From Paratinospora sagittata (lineage: Eukaryota > Streptophyta > Magnoliopsida > Ranunculales > Menispermaceae): a stretch of 64,000 bases of DNA. Location of the stretch: assembly GCA_035771175.1 (NCBI GenBank), contig CM069610.1:19872001-19936000 (forward strand), given 5' to 3'. The notes below the pieces were generated by a model, which saw nothing but the letters and a program-made list of their open reading frames with translations, had not been told where the DNA came from and did no database searches. The position numbers were made by a program, and so were the translations under genes. Within the stretch, counting starts at the first letter, position 1; every line of letters begins with the position of its first letter. Positions 33,000 through 45,689 of the stretch are shown piece after piece.

Positions 33000-33902
33000 T
33001 ACGATGGCTAGTTTGAGGCCAGTGGATGATGTGGGATAGGGCGTTCAATTAGCAGACATTCCTATAGTCTATGAGTACCCAGAGGTTTTTCTTCATGAGT
33101 TACCTGGCTTACCGCCTAAGCGAGAGGTAGACTTTATCATTGAGCTAATGCTCGGGACAAAACCCATTTCCATTCCACTGTATTGTATGGCACCAAAATA
33201 GTTGAATGAACTCAAAGCCCAGCTTAATGAGCTGATGGGCAAGGGATTTATTTCCCCTAGTATATCACCTTGGGGATCACCTGTGTTGTTCGTCAAGAAG
33301 AAGGACGGGAGTCTTCGATTGTGTGTAGACTACCGTCAGCTGAATAAGGTAATTATGAAGAACAAGTATCCACTTCCTCGTATTGAGACTTGTTTGATCA
33401 ACTGATTGGTGCCAAGTTCTTTTTGAATATTGACTTGAGGTCTGGGTACCATCAATTGAGGATTAGGGATGAGGATGTGCCGAAGATTGTTTTTCAGATG
33501 AGGTGTGAACATTATGTGTTTCTGGTGATGCCCTTCAGGTTGACTAATGTGTTAGCTATGTTCATGGATCTGATGCAGAGAGTATTCAGACCGTACCTTG
33601 ACCAGTTCATTACAGTCTTTATTGATGATATCCTAGTCTATTTTAAGACTAGAGAGGATCATGAAAGTCATCTCATAGTTACTTTGCAGACATTGTTAGA
33701 GCATAGGCTTTATGCCAAGTTGAGCATGTGTGACTTCTGGATGACTGAGGTGAAGTTCTTGGGTCATGTGGTTAATGCAGAGGGTATTTCAGTTGATTCT
33801 GCTAAGGTTGAGGCAATCATTGGTTGGTCAAGACCTACCATAGTGGCAGAGATTCGTAGCTTTCTGGGGTTTGGCTGGCTAATACAAGAAGTTAGTGAAT
33901 GA
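33000..33902 (+). pseudogene. gypsy-2 reverse transcriptase, frameshifted
   Basis: Early motifs are [42 protein letters not shown] and KYPLPRIE. A stop in the APK block at 33199-33201 and a frameshift near 33393 break the chain. The second frame (33390-33902) carries [15 protein letters not shown], the catalytic FIDD box near 33618-33629, LGHVV and RSFLGF. It ends in a shift at about 33875. Confidence 0.92.
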
Positions 33903-34470
33903 CTTTTCTATGATAGTCGCACCATTGACTAAGCTGACTTAGAAAAATGTGACCTTCACATGGTCGGATGCCTGTGAGAAAGCCTTCAGTGAGTTGAATA
34001 CAACTCTAGTGTTGATTCTTCAAGAGCCTGGGAAGGAGTTGGTGATTTAGACAGATGCATCACTCTTAGGTCTGGGATGTGTACTGATGCAGGAGGGTCG
34101 AGTAGTTGCATATGCATCTAGACAGCTTAAGGTGCATGAGCACAACTACCCTGTGCATGATTTGGAGCTGGCAGCTATTGTGTTTACACTAAAGCTATTG
34201 AGGCATTACCTGTATGGTGAGAGGTTCACTTTGTTTTCTGATCACAAGGGTTTGAAGTACCTCTTTGACTAAAAGGAGCAGAATATGCAGCAGAGGAGAT
34301 AGCTCGAGTTACTTAAGGATTATGATTTCTCTTTGGAGTATCATCCTGCAAAGCCAATGTTGTGGCTGACACTTTGAGCCGTAGGCGAGCAGAGACTCAG
34401 GTGGTTGTCTTTCAGATGGCCCAGCAGTGTCATTTACTTGAGAGAGTGACTATGATGAGTATACTCTTGG
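33903..34470 (+). pseudogene. gypsy-2 RNase H with several stops
   Basis: The first part (33903-34086) is recognisable only across frames, including a T-D-A-S block near 34051 preceded by a TAG. The second part is clear at 34087-34272: [29 protein letters not shown] and [13 protein letters not shown], then a stop. The linker LELLKDYDFSLEYHPAK follows and shifts frame again near 34350. Confidence 0.88.
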
Positions 34471-35731
34471 ACGCACCATGTAGTGAGATATGTGCTTAGA
34501 TGCACATGTAGCTTGCTGATGCCCATATTCTGCGAGTTAGAGATCTGCAGGAACATTATCCGGATTATGACATGTACCGTAGATACGCAAACAATGCTGA
34601 CCAGGCCGATTGGCAGATTGGTCTTGATGATGTTTTGTGGTATAGAGGGGGACTATGGATCCCATATGATGTCTGAGTTGCGTGTTGAGATACTCTTAGA
34701 GGCTCACAGGTCTTAGTATATTGTTCATCAAGGGGTTTCCAAGATGTATCATGACATGAAGAGAACTGTGGGGTGGCATGGGATGAATAAGAGTATAGTT
34801 GAGTATGTGCAGAGATGTGAGGTGTGCCAATAGGTTAAGGCTGAACACCGAAAGCCTGGAGGTCAAATGCAACCATTACCCATACCTGAGTGGAAATGGG
34901 AGCACATCACAATGGATTTCATCATGGGATTGCTGAAAGATTTGATGCCATTTGGGTTGTGGTCGATAGATTGACCAAGAGTGCTACCTATGAGCGCCAA
35001 GACTCTGTGGATAGATTGGGCAGATTATATGTGAGAGAAATTGTGAGATTGCATGGAGTGCCCTTGTCTATCGTGTCGGATCGAGATCCATGATTTACAT
35101 CGTGGTTTTGGCAAGCTTTGCAAACTCAATTAGGAACCCATCTCCGATTCAGTACATCATTTCACCCTCAGACGGATGGTCAGTCCGAGAAAGTGATTCA
35201 GATGCTGGAGGATATGCTCAGGTCTTGCATTTTAGAGTTCGATGGTGGTTGGGGTGAGCATTTGCCCTTGTGTGAGTTTACTTACAACAAGAGTTATCAG
35301 ACGAGCATCGGTATGGCACCCTATGAGGCTTTGTATGGAAGACCCTGTAGATCTCCAGCTTGTTGGTACGAGGTGGGTGATACGCAGTTGTGGGGCCCTG
35401 ATGTAGTTGTTGAGCAGATAGAGAAAGTCAAGCTGATTTGGCAGAGGCTAAGTCGTTGGAGTTTGCAGTAGGAGATCTAGTTTTACTTAAGGTCTCGCCA
35501 CTCAAGGGTCAGATGAGGTTTGTTGTCAAAGAAAAACTTGCCCCTAGGTTCATTGCACCATTCCAGATTGTTGAGAGGATTGGACCAGTAGCGCACAGGT
35601 TGGCTCTACCTTCTGAGCTTGAGAGTGTTCACAATGTTTTCCTCGTATCGATGCTGAGGAAGTATATTGAGGATCCATCGGAGAAGTCTTATCTCGATCT
35701 AGCTCATGTTCTTGATGTGAGTCATCTGTAA
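34471..35731 (+). pseudogene. gypsy-2 integrase with GPY/F module
   Basis: The zinc domain spans 34690-34840, ending CEVCQ followed by a TAG in place of the usual Gln codon. The catalytic core is split over frames: [10 protein letters not shown] near 34890, VVDRLTKSA, and [16 protein letters not shown], with a stop at 35091-35093. Next comes HPQTDGQSEKVIQMLEDMLR, with the catalytic Glu kept, and YQTSIGMAPYEALYGRPCRSP. A shift near 35450 leads to the GPY/F module (RFIAPFQIVERIGPVAHRLALP) at 35438-35731. Confidence 0.9.
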
Positions 35732-35914
35732 GTTGGGGAGGATACGACTTATGCGGAGTTGCCGATTCAGATTGTGGCTCATCAAGTTCAGAAATTGAGG
35801 AATAAAGAAATCCCGCTTGTGCGAGTCAAATGCCAATTCTATGATATTGAAGAGCAAACCTGGGAACGCGAGGACTACATGAGGGAGCAGTTCCCCGATC
35901 TTTTTACCGATTGA
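35732..35914 (+). pseudogene. gypsy-2 chromodomain
   Basis: It continues in the same frame after a TAA at 35729-35731. It shows AELPIQIVAHQVQKLRNKEIPLVRVKCQF, then IEEQTWEREDYMREQFPDLF and a terminal TGA at 35912-35914. It is the C-terminal targeting module of chromoviruses. A Trp usual after VRV has been replaced by Cys. Confidence 0.85.
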
Positions 35915-35971
35915 GGTTAGTTCTCTTACTTTTATTTTTGAGGACAAAAATACTCTTATGTTGGGGAGAAT
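35915..35971 (+). promoter_or_regulatory. 3' untranslated stub and polypurine tract of gypsy-2
   Basis: It ends in TTATGTTGGGGAGAAT, the purine-rich primer site, directly before the LTR start TGTAACGC. The GAGGACAAAAATACTC wording just upstream is common in this group. Confidence 0.7.
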
Positions 35972-38725
35972 TGTAACGCTCGTACCTTAGGATGATGTCA
36001 TTTTGACTCGTAGAGTACCCGTATATGTATGCATATACGTATTTGATGCTCAACATGTGTTGGTTAGAGTGTCTTTGTATGCTTTTAAGTTGTTTAATGT
36101 GTGTGTAAAGTTTCAGAATGATCAGAGACCAGTTCGACGTTGAAACATGTCAAAAATGGTGTTTTGGATCCGTAGAGCTCGCTCCATGGAGGAAAAATTT
36201 CTGTAACCGATTAGATCAATGCTTGAACTCCAAGATCAGTTGTCCGATTGAGCTGAAATTTTTTTAACTTATTCTTCTCTGATATATCTTCATTATGAAC
36301 GGTGAAGATCTTGATCGGTGTTGTTTACTGTGAGATATAAGACTCCAAACACTATTTCACGGATTTGCGGATTTTCTTGCGCAGTTTTGATCAAATAGTT
36401 GGATCTCGCAATCCCACCGTAGGATTGCTCTGAAATTGTACCAGACGATTTTTTATTGAATCATAAAATTTTTTAACAGTTACGATGTTAAATTGATGAG
36501 TATGTTTCAAGAAATTGATTATCTAAGTACAAGTAATTGCAGTAGAAAAAAATTGTTCCTTTTATTTAAGTGGTTTTTTCTAACTTTCATGTGTGGGCAA
36601 GAAAATGCAACTAAACCGATATATAAGCCATTTGAACGTGAGTTTCTTCATTTTTCACTTTCAAAGAGGGCTAGAGCGCTTGGGGAGGAGATAAAGAAGG
36701 GGAGAGGAGAAAAAGGGGAGAAGTTAGGGTTTTCTGGTGATTTTTGCCCAAAAACACCCAAGGTAATCATTTCTTCCCCATTGTTTTTCATTTTTTTCCT
36801 TCTATCACTTTCCTTCATGCTTGCAAACTTATTCTTGACCTAGGGTTTCTATGAATCCCGAAATTTTAGGGTCCTAGACCTAGGGTTTGCATGTATGGAC
36901 TATTTTACGCTTGTTTTTCATGTTAAAGACCTTTCCTAACCCCAACTAAAACCTAAAGGGACATTCCATCCATGTATCCCAAAATTTAAGGGAGTGGTGG
37001 AAAACCAATGTTGGACTTAGGCTTTAATTTTGTGATATGTGTATCTAGATGGTATGGAGAGTCCATAAATGGTGAAACCCGAAATTTCTAACAAGAAATT
37101 GGAGGGGTTTCATAGATTTGACCTAAACTAGGATTTTAGACCTAGGGTTTACTATTCAAATTGCATGTGATTTATGATGAATGGATGGGTAAATATGGAT
37201 GTATGGCACCCCAAATTACTGATTTTGATTAGTGGAAACCCTAGTGTAGAGAAATTTTGGCATAGGCTATATAATTTGACAATTTCCTTATAATTTGGGA
37301 AATTGCATGTGATTTGGGAATTTGCCCAAATTTGTGAGTTTTTACCTAATTGATGAAATTGACTTGCAATTAGTCTAATTAACCCTATTTATGATTGAAT
37401 GTCATGTATTATAGTGTTTAGATCAACCTATTGTATTCAATTTGGTTAAATGTGGGTTAATTGGGTGAATTGGGCAATTTGAGATTAGCCCATGTGTAGG
37501 ACCATTTTAGAAACTTAATTGGCATTTGATTTGGGTTTAAACATGGTTGATTAGCATACTTGGACTGATTTTCAGTTCCGCATAAACCATGTCGTTTTCA
37601 GGATTTGTGATTTGATCTAAGTGACCCAAATAGTCAAATTGGAGATTGTGGTGCATTGGGGTGATTGTGGCATTCTAGTGCTCTTTCTTGGAATTGGAAG
37701 TTAGATTGGTTAGATCTAGCCAATCAAGGGTGAGTGTTTCTTTTACTTGTGAATTCTATATGTGGCATTGTAGTATAAAATATTTTAAATGCTTGTATAA
37801 TGTAGTATACATGATTTATTGAATTCATGAACTGTATTTGAGCATAGTCAGTTGGGAAAACAGTTGAGTTATGTGCATTCCCTAAGCTTGGGATTTTTTA
37901 TGGAATCCCATTGAGCCGACCGGGAATCCTAAATTGTGGACCTTACAAAGGATTTCTATGAGTTGTGTATATTAAGATTCGCCTAGATATGATACTTGTC
38001 TTGGTGGGCGAATCCTATGGTTCATACAATCTATAGGAATTCTGATAGATACGGGTAAGAAGTTTATCGGGCATGGGTTTCGCGCACACATGGCCCTTGT
38101 ATTGATTCTTACTCAGGAGGTGTTAGGTTGCATATGCATGTTTATAAAATGGTATGCATTGTCTTATTTATGGCATGATACATTATATTGGCATGTATGT
38201 AATGTCGCTTACACCCCTGATTATTTAAATGGTTTTAATGATTCTTGCAATGTTTTACTTAAATGCATATATATGCTGCCACTTGTATAGAACATTCATT
38301 GAGCTTGTTGTAGCTCACCCCTTATCCTTATCTTTTCAGGATCTGGCAGGAAGGGGAAAGGGAAAGCTTAGCTGTGAAGCATTCCCGTACTGTTGTTGAC
38401 GTAGGTGTTTAGTACTTTTTAGCAATTTATTTTGATAAATTGTACTATGTAGCATCTAATGATTATACTTAACATTTAGATGGGTTTGTACTTGTGGTTA
38501 AGTATATTATGTACTTTTGAACACTATGGACTTCGAGAAAAATTTTCTGGTTGTCATTTTGGATATGTTTTATATGATGATCTTATATTATGTCCATGTG
38601 TTTATTGTTGGGTATTTGAGATCATGCTTTGTGTTAGAAGGCTTATCGGGACACTGTGTATGTCAAGGGAGGATATACACGGGGTTCCGTACCAGTCATG
38701 ATGTCACGGATAGTAGGTCGTGACA
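35972..38725 (+). repeat. 3' LTR of gypsy-2
   Basis: Starts TGTAACGCTCGTACC after the polypurine tract and ends GGTCGTGACA at 38725, 2754 bp, long as in Tekay/Del-type elements. A TATA box (TATATAA) stands at 36620-36626. The GAGGAGATAAAGAAGGGGAGAGG purine run near 36680 lies just downstream. A 116-codon frame at 36493-36843 has no recognised motif. The base after the LTR starts TCTTT (38726-38730), the likely target duplication; its partner is deleted. Confidence 0.85.
36620..36626 (+). promoter_or_regulatory. TATA box in the gypsy-2 LTR
   Basis: TATATAAG in an AT-rich setting about 650 bases into the LTR. It is the only strong TATA-like sequence followed by a purine-rich leader. Confidence 0.5.
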
Positions 38726-39866
38726 TCTTTCCCATTGTTCTTTCGTCCAAATAATAACACTCCAACATGATCAAAGTGTATAAGGTACATAGGTTCAAAA
38801 ACAGGGAAATTAAACATGATAAGCTCAAATTTCCTGATGCATAGGTAACAAAGAAAAGGATATTCGGCTCAAAATGAAAATTATGGATACAATAAAAAGT
38901 AAGGTAGGCTATTTGGCTCAAACTTATCCAAACATGGCCTAAATCATTTTCCTCATAGCATGCTCTCTAGGATTTCACCTCCAGGGATAATCAAACTTGT
39001 TCTAGGATTTCTAGAGATCTAATATATATAACTTTACTTACACAAATCTAATCCAAACAAGTCATGATTCCACAAAATCAACCACACTAGACATGTAGAG
39101 AATTTCCAACAAAACCAAGTTCAAAGTTGAATCAAGCACACAGACTTATAAATTATTCTTTACATTATCCTAAAGTCGTGTTCATATACATGTTCTCTTA
39201 TCATTGGCCATTCAGAAAAATAAAATTAGAATCAAATCAAAATTTGTAAGATCATAGGATATCCTAACCTAAAACTACCACATCTTGACAATGACAAGTC
39301 AAAAAAATCAAAACTCTTCCCCCAAACTTAAAACAAGCATTGTCCTCAATGCTTCACAATAAAATCGTAAACAGAGAATGGATGGAAATAAAATAAGGAG
39401 AGGTTGAGAAAACCCCCTTGAACCCAAAGGGTTGACGTCTCCACATAAGAGTTCCATCGTTTCCGTGTAACTCGCATAAGGACCCCCAAACTTGATCTAG
39501 AACCTGGGAAAAAGATAGCAAACGAAATGTCATTGGCAAAGGTAAAATTCTAAACAACTGAATAAACCTAATAAAGAAATAAAAACATAAAACATAAAAG
39601 CAACCGATGGTTGCGTCCCAGCAAGCGCTTAGTTTAAAGTCCTCAGCCCAACTTTTTCTTCTCGTTTAAATTGAGTGTGTTTCCTTATTATTCAACATTA
39701 ATGACAGAATCACCGAACTTGTGCACTTCTCCCATAAAAATTCATACGAATGATCCTCAAATAGAAACACAAAGTCCTATGAAGCATCTCTCCGATCTAA
39801 CGGACGGATCTCATTGAAAAATTCAATTCGTGCTTTCCAAACGTTTATGCATTGATTGTCAAACAC
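38726..39866 (-). other. Non-coding interior of Athila-2
   Basis: Aligned with Athila-1 18000-18920. It retains the CATTG-AGGA-CAATG stem (39338-39351), the neighbouring purine tract, and the GCAACC / AGCGCTT motif (39600-39640). The protease found at the equivalent place in Athila-1 is deleted, since the gag tail follows directly. Confidence 0.7.
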
Positions 39867-40800
39867 CTATAAATGGCTTTGAACATCATTATTAACCTCC
39901 ACAACTTTTTCTTGTATTCCTTGAGCAAATGGATCCTCCAAATCGAAAACATACTTTGTGACATCCAAACACTTTTCCACCTTGGTAGGCACCACATCAA
40001 AATGTGGCATCATAAGATCGCCCGATTGCACATCCCTTAGCACCTCTTGATCACCACACTCAAGTACATCCACCGATTGAGTATTCATCTCTTCTCCTCT
40101 CAAGGCCTCATAGCGTTGCATTACTTCTAAAATACTCAATTGTCTTAGTGGCGGCAATGGTGGTGGTGGTGTCATGTCTTGATATAATGAAACAACCCCC
40201 TTGATCCCTTCTTCATCGCTCAATGTGATGGCATTGTATTGCTTCTTAAGATTCATCTCGGTAGTACTAGGCAATGAACCACATTGTTGGGCATTCATGT
40301 TTGAAGCTAGTTGCCCCACTTGAACTTCCAAATTCTTGATTGATGCCCGTGTCTCCATCATGAATGAGCTCAACATATCCTCCAAAGAAAACTCATCCTC
40401 TACTTGATAGTAGAAATCCGATTGAGGTTGTAAGACATTCCATGAATTATCATAGGAGTAGTTCTCATGGTTATAAACACGCGAATGGTATTGATAGGGT
40501 AAAGGGTCACCCATACAATCATAAGCCCAATGGTTACCATATTGAAATTGCTCCATATTTGAATCAAATCATGAATATCCCATGCTTGCAACTCTCATTT
40601 TCTCCATAGTTGGTTGAGATCTTGCATCTTGAAGTTTGGATATTTGAAGTTGAAGATTGGACATTGATGCCGACAATGTTGTAATAGGATCAACTTGCCC
40701 GAAACTATCTTGAAAAGTTGAGTGGTTGAAATTGTACGCTATTGCTCTACAAAAAAAACTACAAAAGAAAAATTTAAAAAAAAAAAACATAAGAAAAATC
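39867..40800 (-). pseudogene. gag: Athila-2 gag remnant
   Basis: The long frame (39867-40556) contains METRASIKNLEVQVGQLASNMNAQQ, nearly the same as METRASIKNLEAQIGQLAS in Athila-1, and the NHENYSYDN repeat-like region. Upstream (40569-40790) a VDPITTLSASMSNLQLQISKL heptad-like stretch matches the VDQISSLSTQLSSIS region. The N-terminal capsid part present in Athila-1 is absent, as is the protease. The C-terminal extension (LEVMQRYEALR to VQSHL) has no counterpart in Athila-1. Confidence 0.82.
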
Positions 40801-40854
40801 TAAATTAAAATCAAAGTTAGTTACTAACGGTATTAGTGAATATAGAGTGAATCA

Positions 40855-40879
40855 ATCCCCAACAACAGCACCAAAAACT
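40855..40879 (-). promoter_or_regulatory. Primer-binding site of Athila-2, decayed
   Basis: The minus strand reads TTTTTGGTGCTGTTGTTGGGGA against TTTTTGGCGCCATTGTCGGGGA in Athila-1. It lies directly inside the LTR end at 40880. Confidence 0.75.
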
Positions 40880-41203
40880 TGTTACGTGCAAACCACAAGC
40901 GTATGGTGTCAAGTTATAATACAAAACCGATGAGATATCGGGTTGTCGTCCTCTACGATTGACACTCACACTAAATATCGTTTCACTAACCCTAACTTTA
41001 TTTAGAAAATCAAATTCGAGTTATTAAGAGAAATAAATAAACAATTAAATAACTAGAAAGTAAACTAAGCATGCAATAGGAATAGATAAAGAATCAGAGA
41101 TAGAATGGTCTAGAAGTTCAATATCACCTTACTATCAACTATGTCTTTATATATATATTTATCATTAAATCAGTTCTTTTGTTTATAAGTCAGAAATCCT
41201 AAC
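40880..41203 (-). repeat. Athila-2 5' LTR, inner part
   Basis: Starts TGTTACGTGCAAACC, equivalent to 21585 in Athila-1, and runs to CCTAAC at 41203, where the copia-2 LTR begins. It continues at 48397. Confidence 0.82.
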
Positions 41204-41625
41204 TGTAGAAATCATTCGAATACAAATAATGTAAATCGAAATAAAGTAAATAGAAATACAGAAACATTACCAAGATCGTCTCGGGGGTGCTTCAGACGTT
41301 TAGTGTTGTCACGGTGATTGGGACCACAATGTCATGGGTTCCCAACGTATTCCACAGTCCAAAAGCCCCACTCTCTACTCCATGAAAATTCTCTACAGTT
41401 TTCTTGTGTGTCTTACCATGTTCACATCCCCTTAATTTTTTGGCATTCTAGACAATCAATCTCATTGATTCTCTCCAATTTGGGATGTGGTGGAGATAGG
41501 ATAACTATCAAATAGTAGTTATCTTAAGGTGATTATCCCATTAGATAACTCAAGATAATAATAATCTGATTATGATAAACATTATCAAAATCTAAGATCT
41601 CCAACTATATGATCAAATTCCAACA
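41204..41625 (-). repeat. 3' LTR of copia-2
   Basis: 422 bp. On the minus strand it starts TGTTGGAATTTGATC at 41625 and ends AATGATTTCTACA at 41204. It matches 48078-48396 closely, apart from a 15-base insertion near 41230. The left flank CTAAC (41199-41203) is a candidate target duplication. Confidence 0.9.
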
Positions 41626-41640
41626 TCTCCTACTCGCACA
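41626..41640 (-). promoter_or_regulatory. Polypurine tract of copia-2
   Basis: The minus strand reads GTGCGAGTAGGAGA directly before the LTR start TGTTGGAA. Confidence 0.65.
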
Positions 41641-42779
41641 TGATGTGTACGTAAGAGTATATGGGTCGAACGCATCATGGACTCCCTGAATTTGATCCAT
41701 ACAGTATTATCTCCCACTCGCACATGGTATGAATGACAAATACTAATCTTCAATGAGGAAGTGATAAGCTAATGGACCGTGCGATCGGGAGCTCTACACT
41801 AGTAACTCATAACGAGCCAGCATAGAGACATCTACCGTTTTAAAAGAATGTTAGTGCCTCAAAATGCCCTAGATCCATTTAGTCACATCTGTTCAAATAT
41901 TCCCTATCCCTCCAGGGCAATACGTAAACCTCAAAAATCTAATAGCATATTCTTACTTATATTGCTATCCTAAATGATGCAATATGAGTATCGCTCGATT
42001 AAGAATATACTACAGAGATGTGATTCTAAAGAATTTTTCTTTTGCCCTTACACCACTAGGTTTAGAATTAATCATTTTCCTAGTAAGGTCCCGTAAAGGT
42101 CGAATCACTCATGACCTTAGGTGACTTACCAAAGTAGCGGACATTAAAACTTCACTTCGTGGTGTAGTCAAAAGTAATGAAGGGCATCCCATTAGTCTCA
42201 TATAAAAATGGACATATCTGAACTCACACAGTAAGGAAGCAGGGATCTTTCACTCATTTTCTAAGTGGTTGTCTTACACATGTAATGTAAAATTACATGT
42301 TACAGTTGAGTAACTCTTATTCAGAACAACTATGTTCTACTCAAAACACTGTACGGATTTCTAGTTTAGTCGCATCTATGCGCATAACTCGAATTCCTAA
42401 GAGCTCACATATCCAATTTAATGCGCCAATTAAAGGATCTCTTATCCGGTTCCAAACAACAGGCTTAATGGATAGTAGGTTAATCCATTATCGGTCTTCA
42501 AAAATAGACCTCATCTTAACTCCAATCAAGGTGACATATCATCATAAAATGACTTATTGCTATTCAAAGCAACATTAGTCAAATATCTCATTTCTGCTCG
42601 CTCTACATGAAGCGCCAGAGGCGATTGCTCATGTGAGTAAGCCAATCATGCCTGTGAACATACTATTATGTGTGTTGGTGCTAGTAATAATAGATCAAAT
42701 ACAAACAACCATAGTAAACAATGAGGAATTTATTAAATGGTCTAATGAAATAAGTCTGTTACATAAAAAAACATGATTA
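41641..42779 (-). other. copia-2 region between RNase H and polypurine tract
   Basis: 1.1 kb without a recognised protein. GTGCGAGTGGGAGA-like wording recurs near 41705-41725 (minus strand), a second purine tract similar to the primer site. The rest is long 3' untranslated sequence. Confidence 0.6.
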
Positions 42780-43322
42780 TATCCTACGCAAACCCAAGGA
42801 TTTAACATGTGCAAGGAAAACATCTCTAGCGATTGGCTAAGTCAATGGATCAGCCATCATCCTATGCGTAGAAATATATTGTATGCTGACTTCTCCTTGT
42901 GCTATTATGTCTCGAACAAAATTATACTTAATGTCTATATGCTTGGTTTTGCCATGGTATTTGGGATCTCTGGTGTAGGCAATCGCAGCTTGGCTATCAC
43001 TATAAATAGTGACCAGTTTCGATGCGTTATGAACTACTTGTAAATGTTGCAGAAACCATCAAAGCCAAATAGCCTCTTGTACCACTGTAGAGAAGGCTAC
43101 AAACTCAGCTTCCATGGTAGATAGAGCAATGCACATTTGCTTCTTGCTACTCCATGATATTTCACCATTGTTCAGCAAGAAAACATATCCTGAGGTAGAT
43201 TTGCATTCATCTGGGTCACCGCCCCAATCAGCATCGAAGTATCCCAATAAACGCATGTCGGTACTGTGATAACATAAGCACAAGTCTATCGTGCCTTTCA
43301 AATATCTCAAAATTCTCTTCAC
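42780..43322 (-). pseudogene. copia-2 RNase H
   Basis: Clear at 43059-43322: VKRILRYLKGT-type start, LLGYFDADWGGDPDECKSTSGYVF, ISWSSKKQ and STMEAEFVAFSTVVQEAIWL. This is the copia RNase H with its catalytic Asp and Glu contexts. A stop follows WL. The C-terminal part (42780-43058) is readable only in pieces across frames. Confidence 0.88.
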
Positions 43323-44260
43323 TGCCTTCCAATGTGCTTCTCCGGGATATGCTTGATAACGACTAACTAGACCGACTTAATAACAAATATATGGTCCAGT
43401 ACACATCATTGCATACATCAAACTTCAAATAGCACTGGCATAAGAAACTTTTGACACCTTTTGTTTTTCAGAAGGAGTATTAGGGCACATGTCATGACTA
43501 AGGGATGTTCCTTTTGTGATTAGTGTATCTGTGGGCTTGAAATTTTGCATGTCGATTCGTTCAAGGATTGTTTTAATATAATGTTCTTGAGACAGAGCCA
43601 AGATTCTTTTTAAACGATTTCTATGAGTTTTCACACCCAGTATGAAGTTTGCCCCACCCATGTCTTTCATGCCGAATGTGGAAGACAACCAATCTTTAAT
43701 CATGACTATGAATGTCATATCATTCCCAGCAAGGAGAATATCATCCACATATAAGGACAATAAGACAAAATGTGTTCCTGAACGTTTAATATAGACACAA
43801 TGGTCTTCATCAGTCATTGTGAATCCCTAGGATGACACAGCCTGATGAAATCTCAAATACCATTGTCTGGATGATTACTTAAGACCATATATTGATCGTT
43901 TGAGCTTGCAAACCTTGCACTCTTGGTCTTTAGCTACAAACCCCGTAGGTTGTTGCATATAAATTTCTTCATCCAGTTCACCGTTCAAAAATGTTGTTTT
44001 TACATCCATTTGATGTAATTCTAAGTCCAAATATGTAACGATAGCTAAAAGAAGTCGAATAGATACAAATCACAACTGGTGAGAATGTGTCTTCATAATC
44101 TATTCCTTCTTGCTGGGAATAACCCTTAGCGACTAATCGTGCCTTATACCTCTCAATGGATCCATTTGCTTTGCATTTGATTTTGAGAACCCATTTGTTC
44201 CCTATTGCTTTTCGCACAGATGGAAGACAAACCAAGTCCCAGACAAGATTAATCCGCATT
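43323..44260 (-). pseudogene. copia-2 reverse transcriptase with intact YVDD
   Basis: It opens with [36 protein letters not shown] and [10 protein letters not shown] near 44100-44220. A frameshift at about 44080 and further stops follow. It recovers at 43425-43817: DHCVYIKRSGTHFVLLSLYVDDILLAGND, with the catalytic YVDD near 43743-43754. The FGMKDMGGANFILGVKTHRNR block follows. Canonical copia RT apart from the shifts. Confidence 0.92.
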
Positions 44261-45560
44261 GACTCCATTTCTTCTATCATGGCTTTCATCCACTGATCAC
44301 TAGCATAAGATGAAAGAGCTTCTTGGATTGTTCTTGGCTCACTTTCATCATGTGGAGCTATCGTGAAAGCTTCGCCTTCGATCTCAAAACGACGGCGAGT
44401 TATGCTTTCACGAGTAGTCCTACGCAACTGATCCTCAGAAACAATAGGGGGTGATCTGACACTCTCACTCGGATGAAGCTCATCATGAGCATCATCATTG
44501 ATCGCCTCCGTTAGCGCATTAGGATTATTCTTTTCTGGATCTATTTCGTACAAGGGATCCTTAGTTGCTTCACGTTTGCTAGGATAGTCGTTCTCTACAA
44601 AGGTGGCATCTCTAGATTCGTACTCTGTGAAAACTTGTTCTTCGTTTTCACCTATGAACACATACCCTTTTGAGTGTTTTGAGCATGTGATAAATATGGA
44701 TTTCTTGCCTCGCGGTCCCAATTTTCCCTTTTGTTGGGATTGTGAGTGTACATACACTGTTGATCCTCAGGATCTTAAATAGCTCAAATCAGGTTTTCTA
44801 CCCGTCCAGAGCTCATAAGGAGTTGAGGGTACTGATTTAGAAGGAACACGATTAAGAATGTAAACCGTAGTCAACAAAGCATCTCCGCAATAAGAAATTG
44901 GAAGATTTGCTTAAGACATCATTGATTGAACCATGTCTAACAAAGTTTTGTTTCTTTGTTCTTCAAAACCATTTTGTTGCGGGGTGCCTGAGATTGTTAA
45001 CTGTCTAGCTATCCCTTTTTCATCACAAAATTCTTTGAATTGATCAGAAAGGTATTCACGACCTTGCTCAGTTCATAACTCTTTAATATGTCTATTAAGC
45101 TGGTTTTCAACTAGCGATACATGTTTTTTGAAGCAGTCCAATGCTTCAGATTTGTGGGATATCAAGTAAATGTATCCAAAGCGTGAAAAGTCATCAATGA
45201 AGGTGATGAAATATAGAGCACCATGTCGTGCTCGTACACTCATGGGTCCACAAATATCATAATGAATCAGCTGCAAAGGTTGTTCGACTCTTAAAGCTTG
45301 ACCAAATGGTTTTCTAGTAGCTTTACCAGCCAAACAATGGGTACACATAGGCAAGTCAAGTTTTGACAGAGAGCCTAAAAGGCCTTCTCTTGCAAGTCTA
45401 TTCATTCTATCATGCCCAATATGTCCTAATCTAGCATGCCATACATTAACATCCAAAACCTTATTTGAAGAAGATGTAACAAGAAAGAAACTACTACTAG
45501 TTATTAAATTAATGTGATTAGTATCAAAAATAATAAAACCATAAGCAAAACAACCATATC
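44261..45560 (-). pseudogene. copia-2 GAG-pre-integrase and integrase
   Basis: GAG-pre-integrase (about 45310-45470): VWHARLGHIGHDRMNRLAREGLLG and CTHCLAGKATRKPFG. The core begins at LIHYDICGPMSVRARHGALYFITFIDDFSRFGYIYLI, with both early Asp contexts present. A stop follows NRHIKEL at 45073-45075. The rest of the core lies across frames (44758-45072). The C-terminal part (44261-44757) starts [21 protein letters not shown] and runs into an acidic linker. Damage is moderate. Confidence 0.9.
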
Positions 45561-45689
45561 CATAAAATTGAGTTCCTAAGTATAACATTACACCAGTAGC
45601 ATTGAAATTTAAATTGAAACCTAAATCTAGAAGGACAACTACTAAAACTAAATTTCGTTTGATGTCAGGTGCATAGAGGACATCATGCA

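Larger units (their letters stand above)
31396..38725 (+). mobile_element. gypsy-2: chromovirus with 3' LTR, 5' end deleted
   Basis: Plus-strand gag, protease, RT, RNase H, integrase, GPY/F module and chromodomain, then polypurine tract and 2.75-kb LTR. It resembles gypsy-1 in layout but is a different family. No 5' LTR: the left edge is a junction with SIRE-A interior. The right edge sits in Athila-2 interior sequence. Base use is GC-richer than the flanks. Confidence 0.92.

Noticed and set aside
36493..36843. 116-codon frame in the gypsy-2 LTR as a possible extra gene
   Set aside because: Spans the TATA box and purine-rich leader and has no motif. Chance frame.
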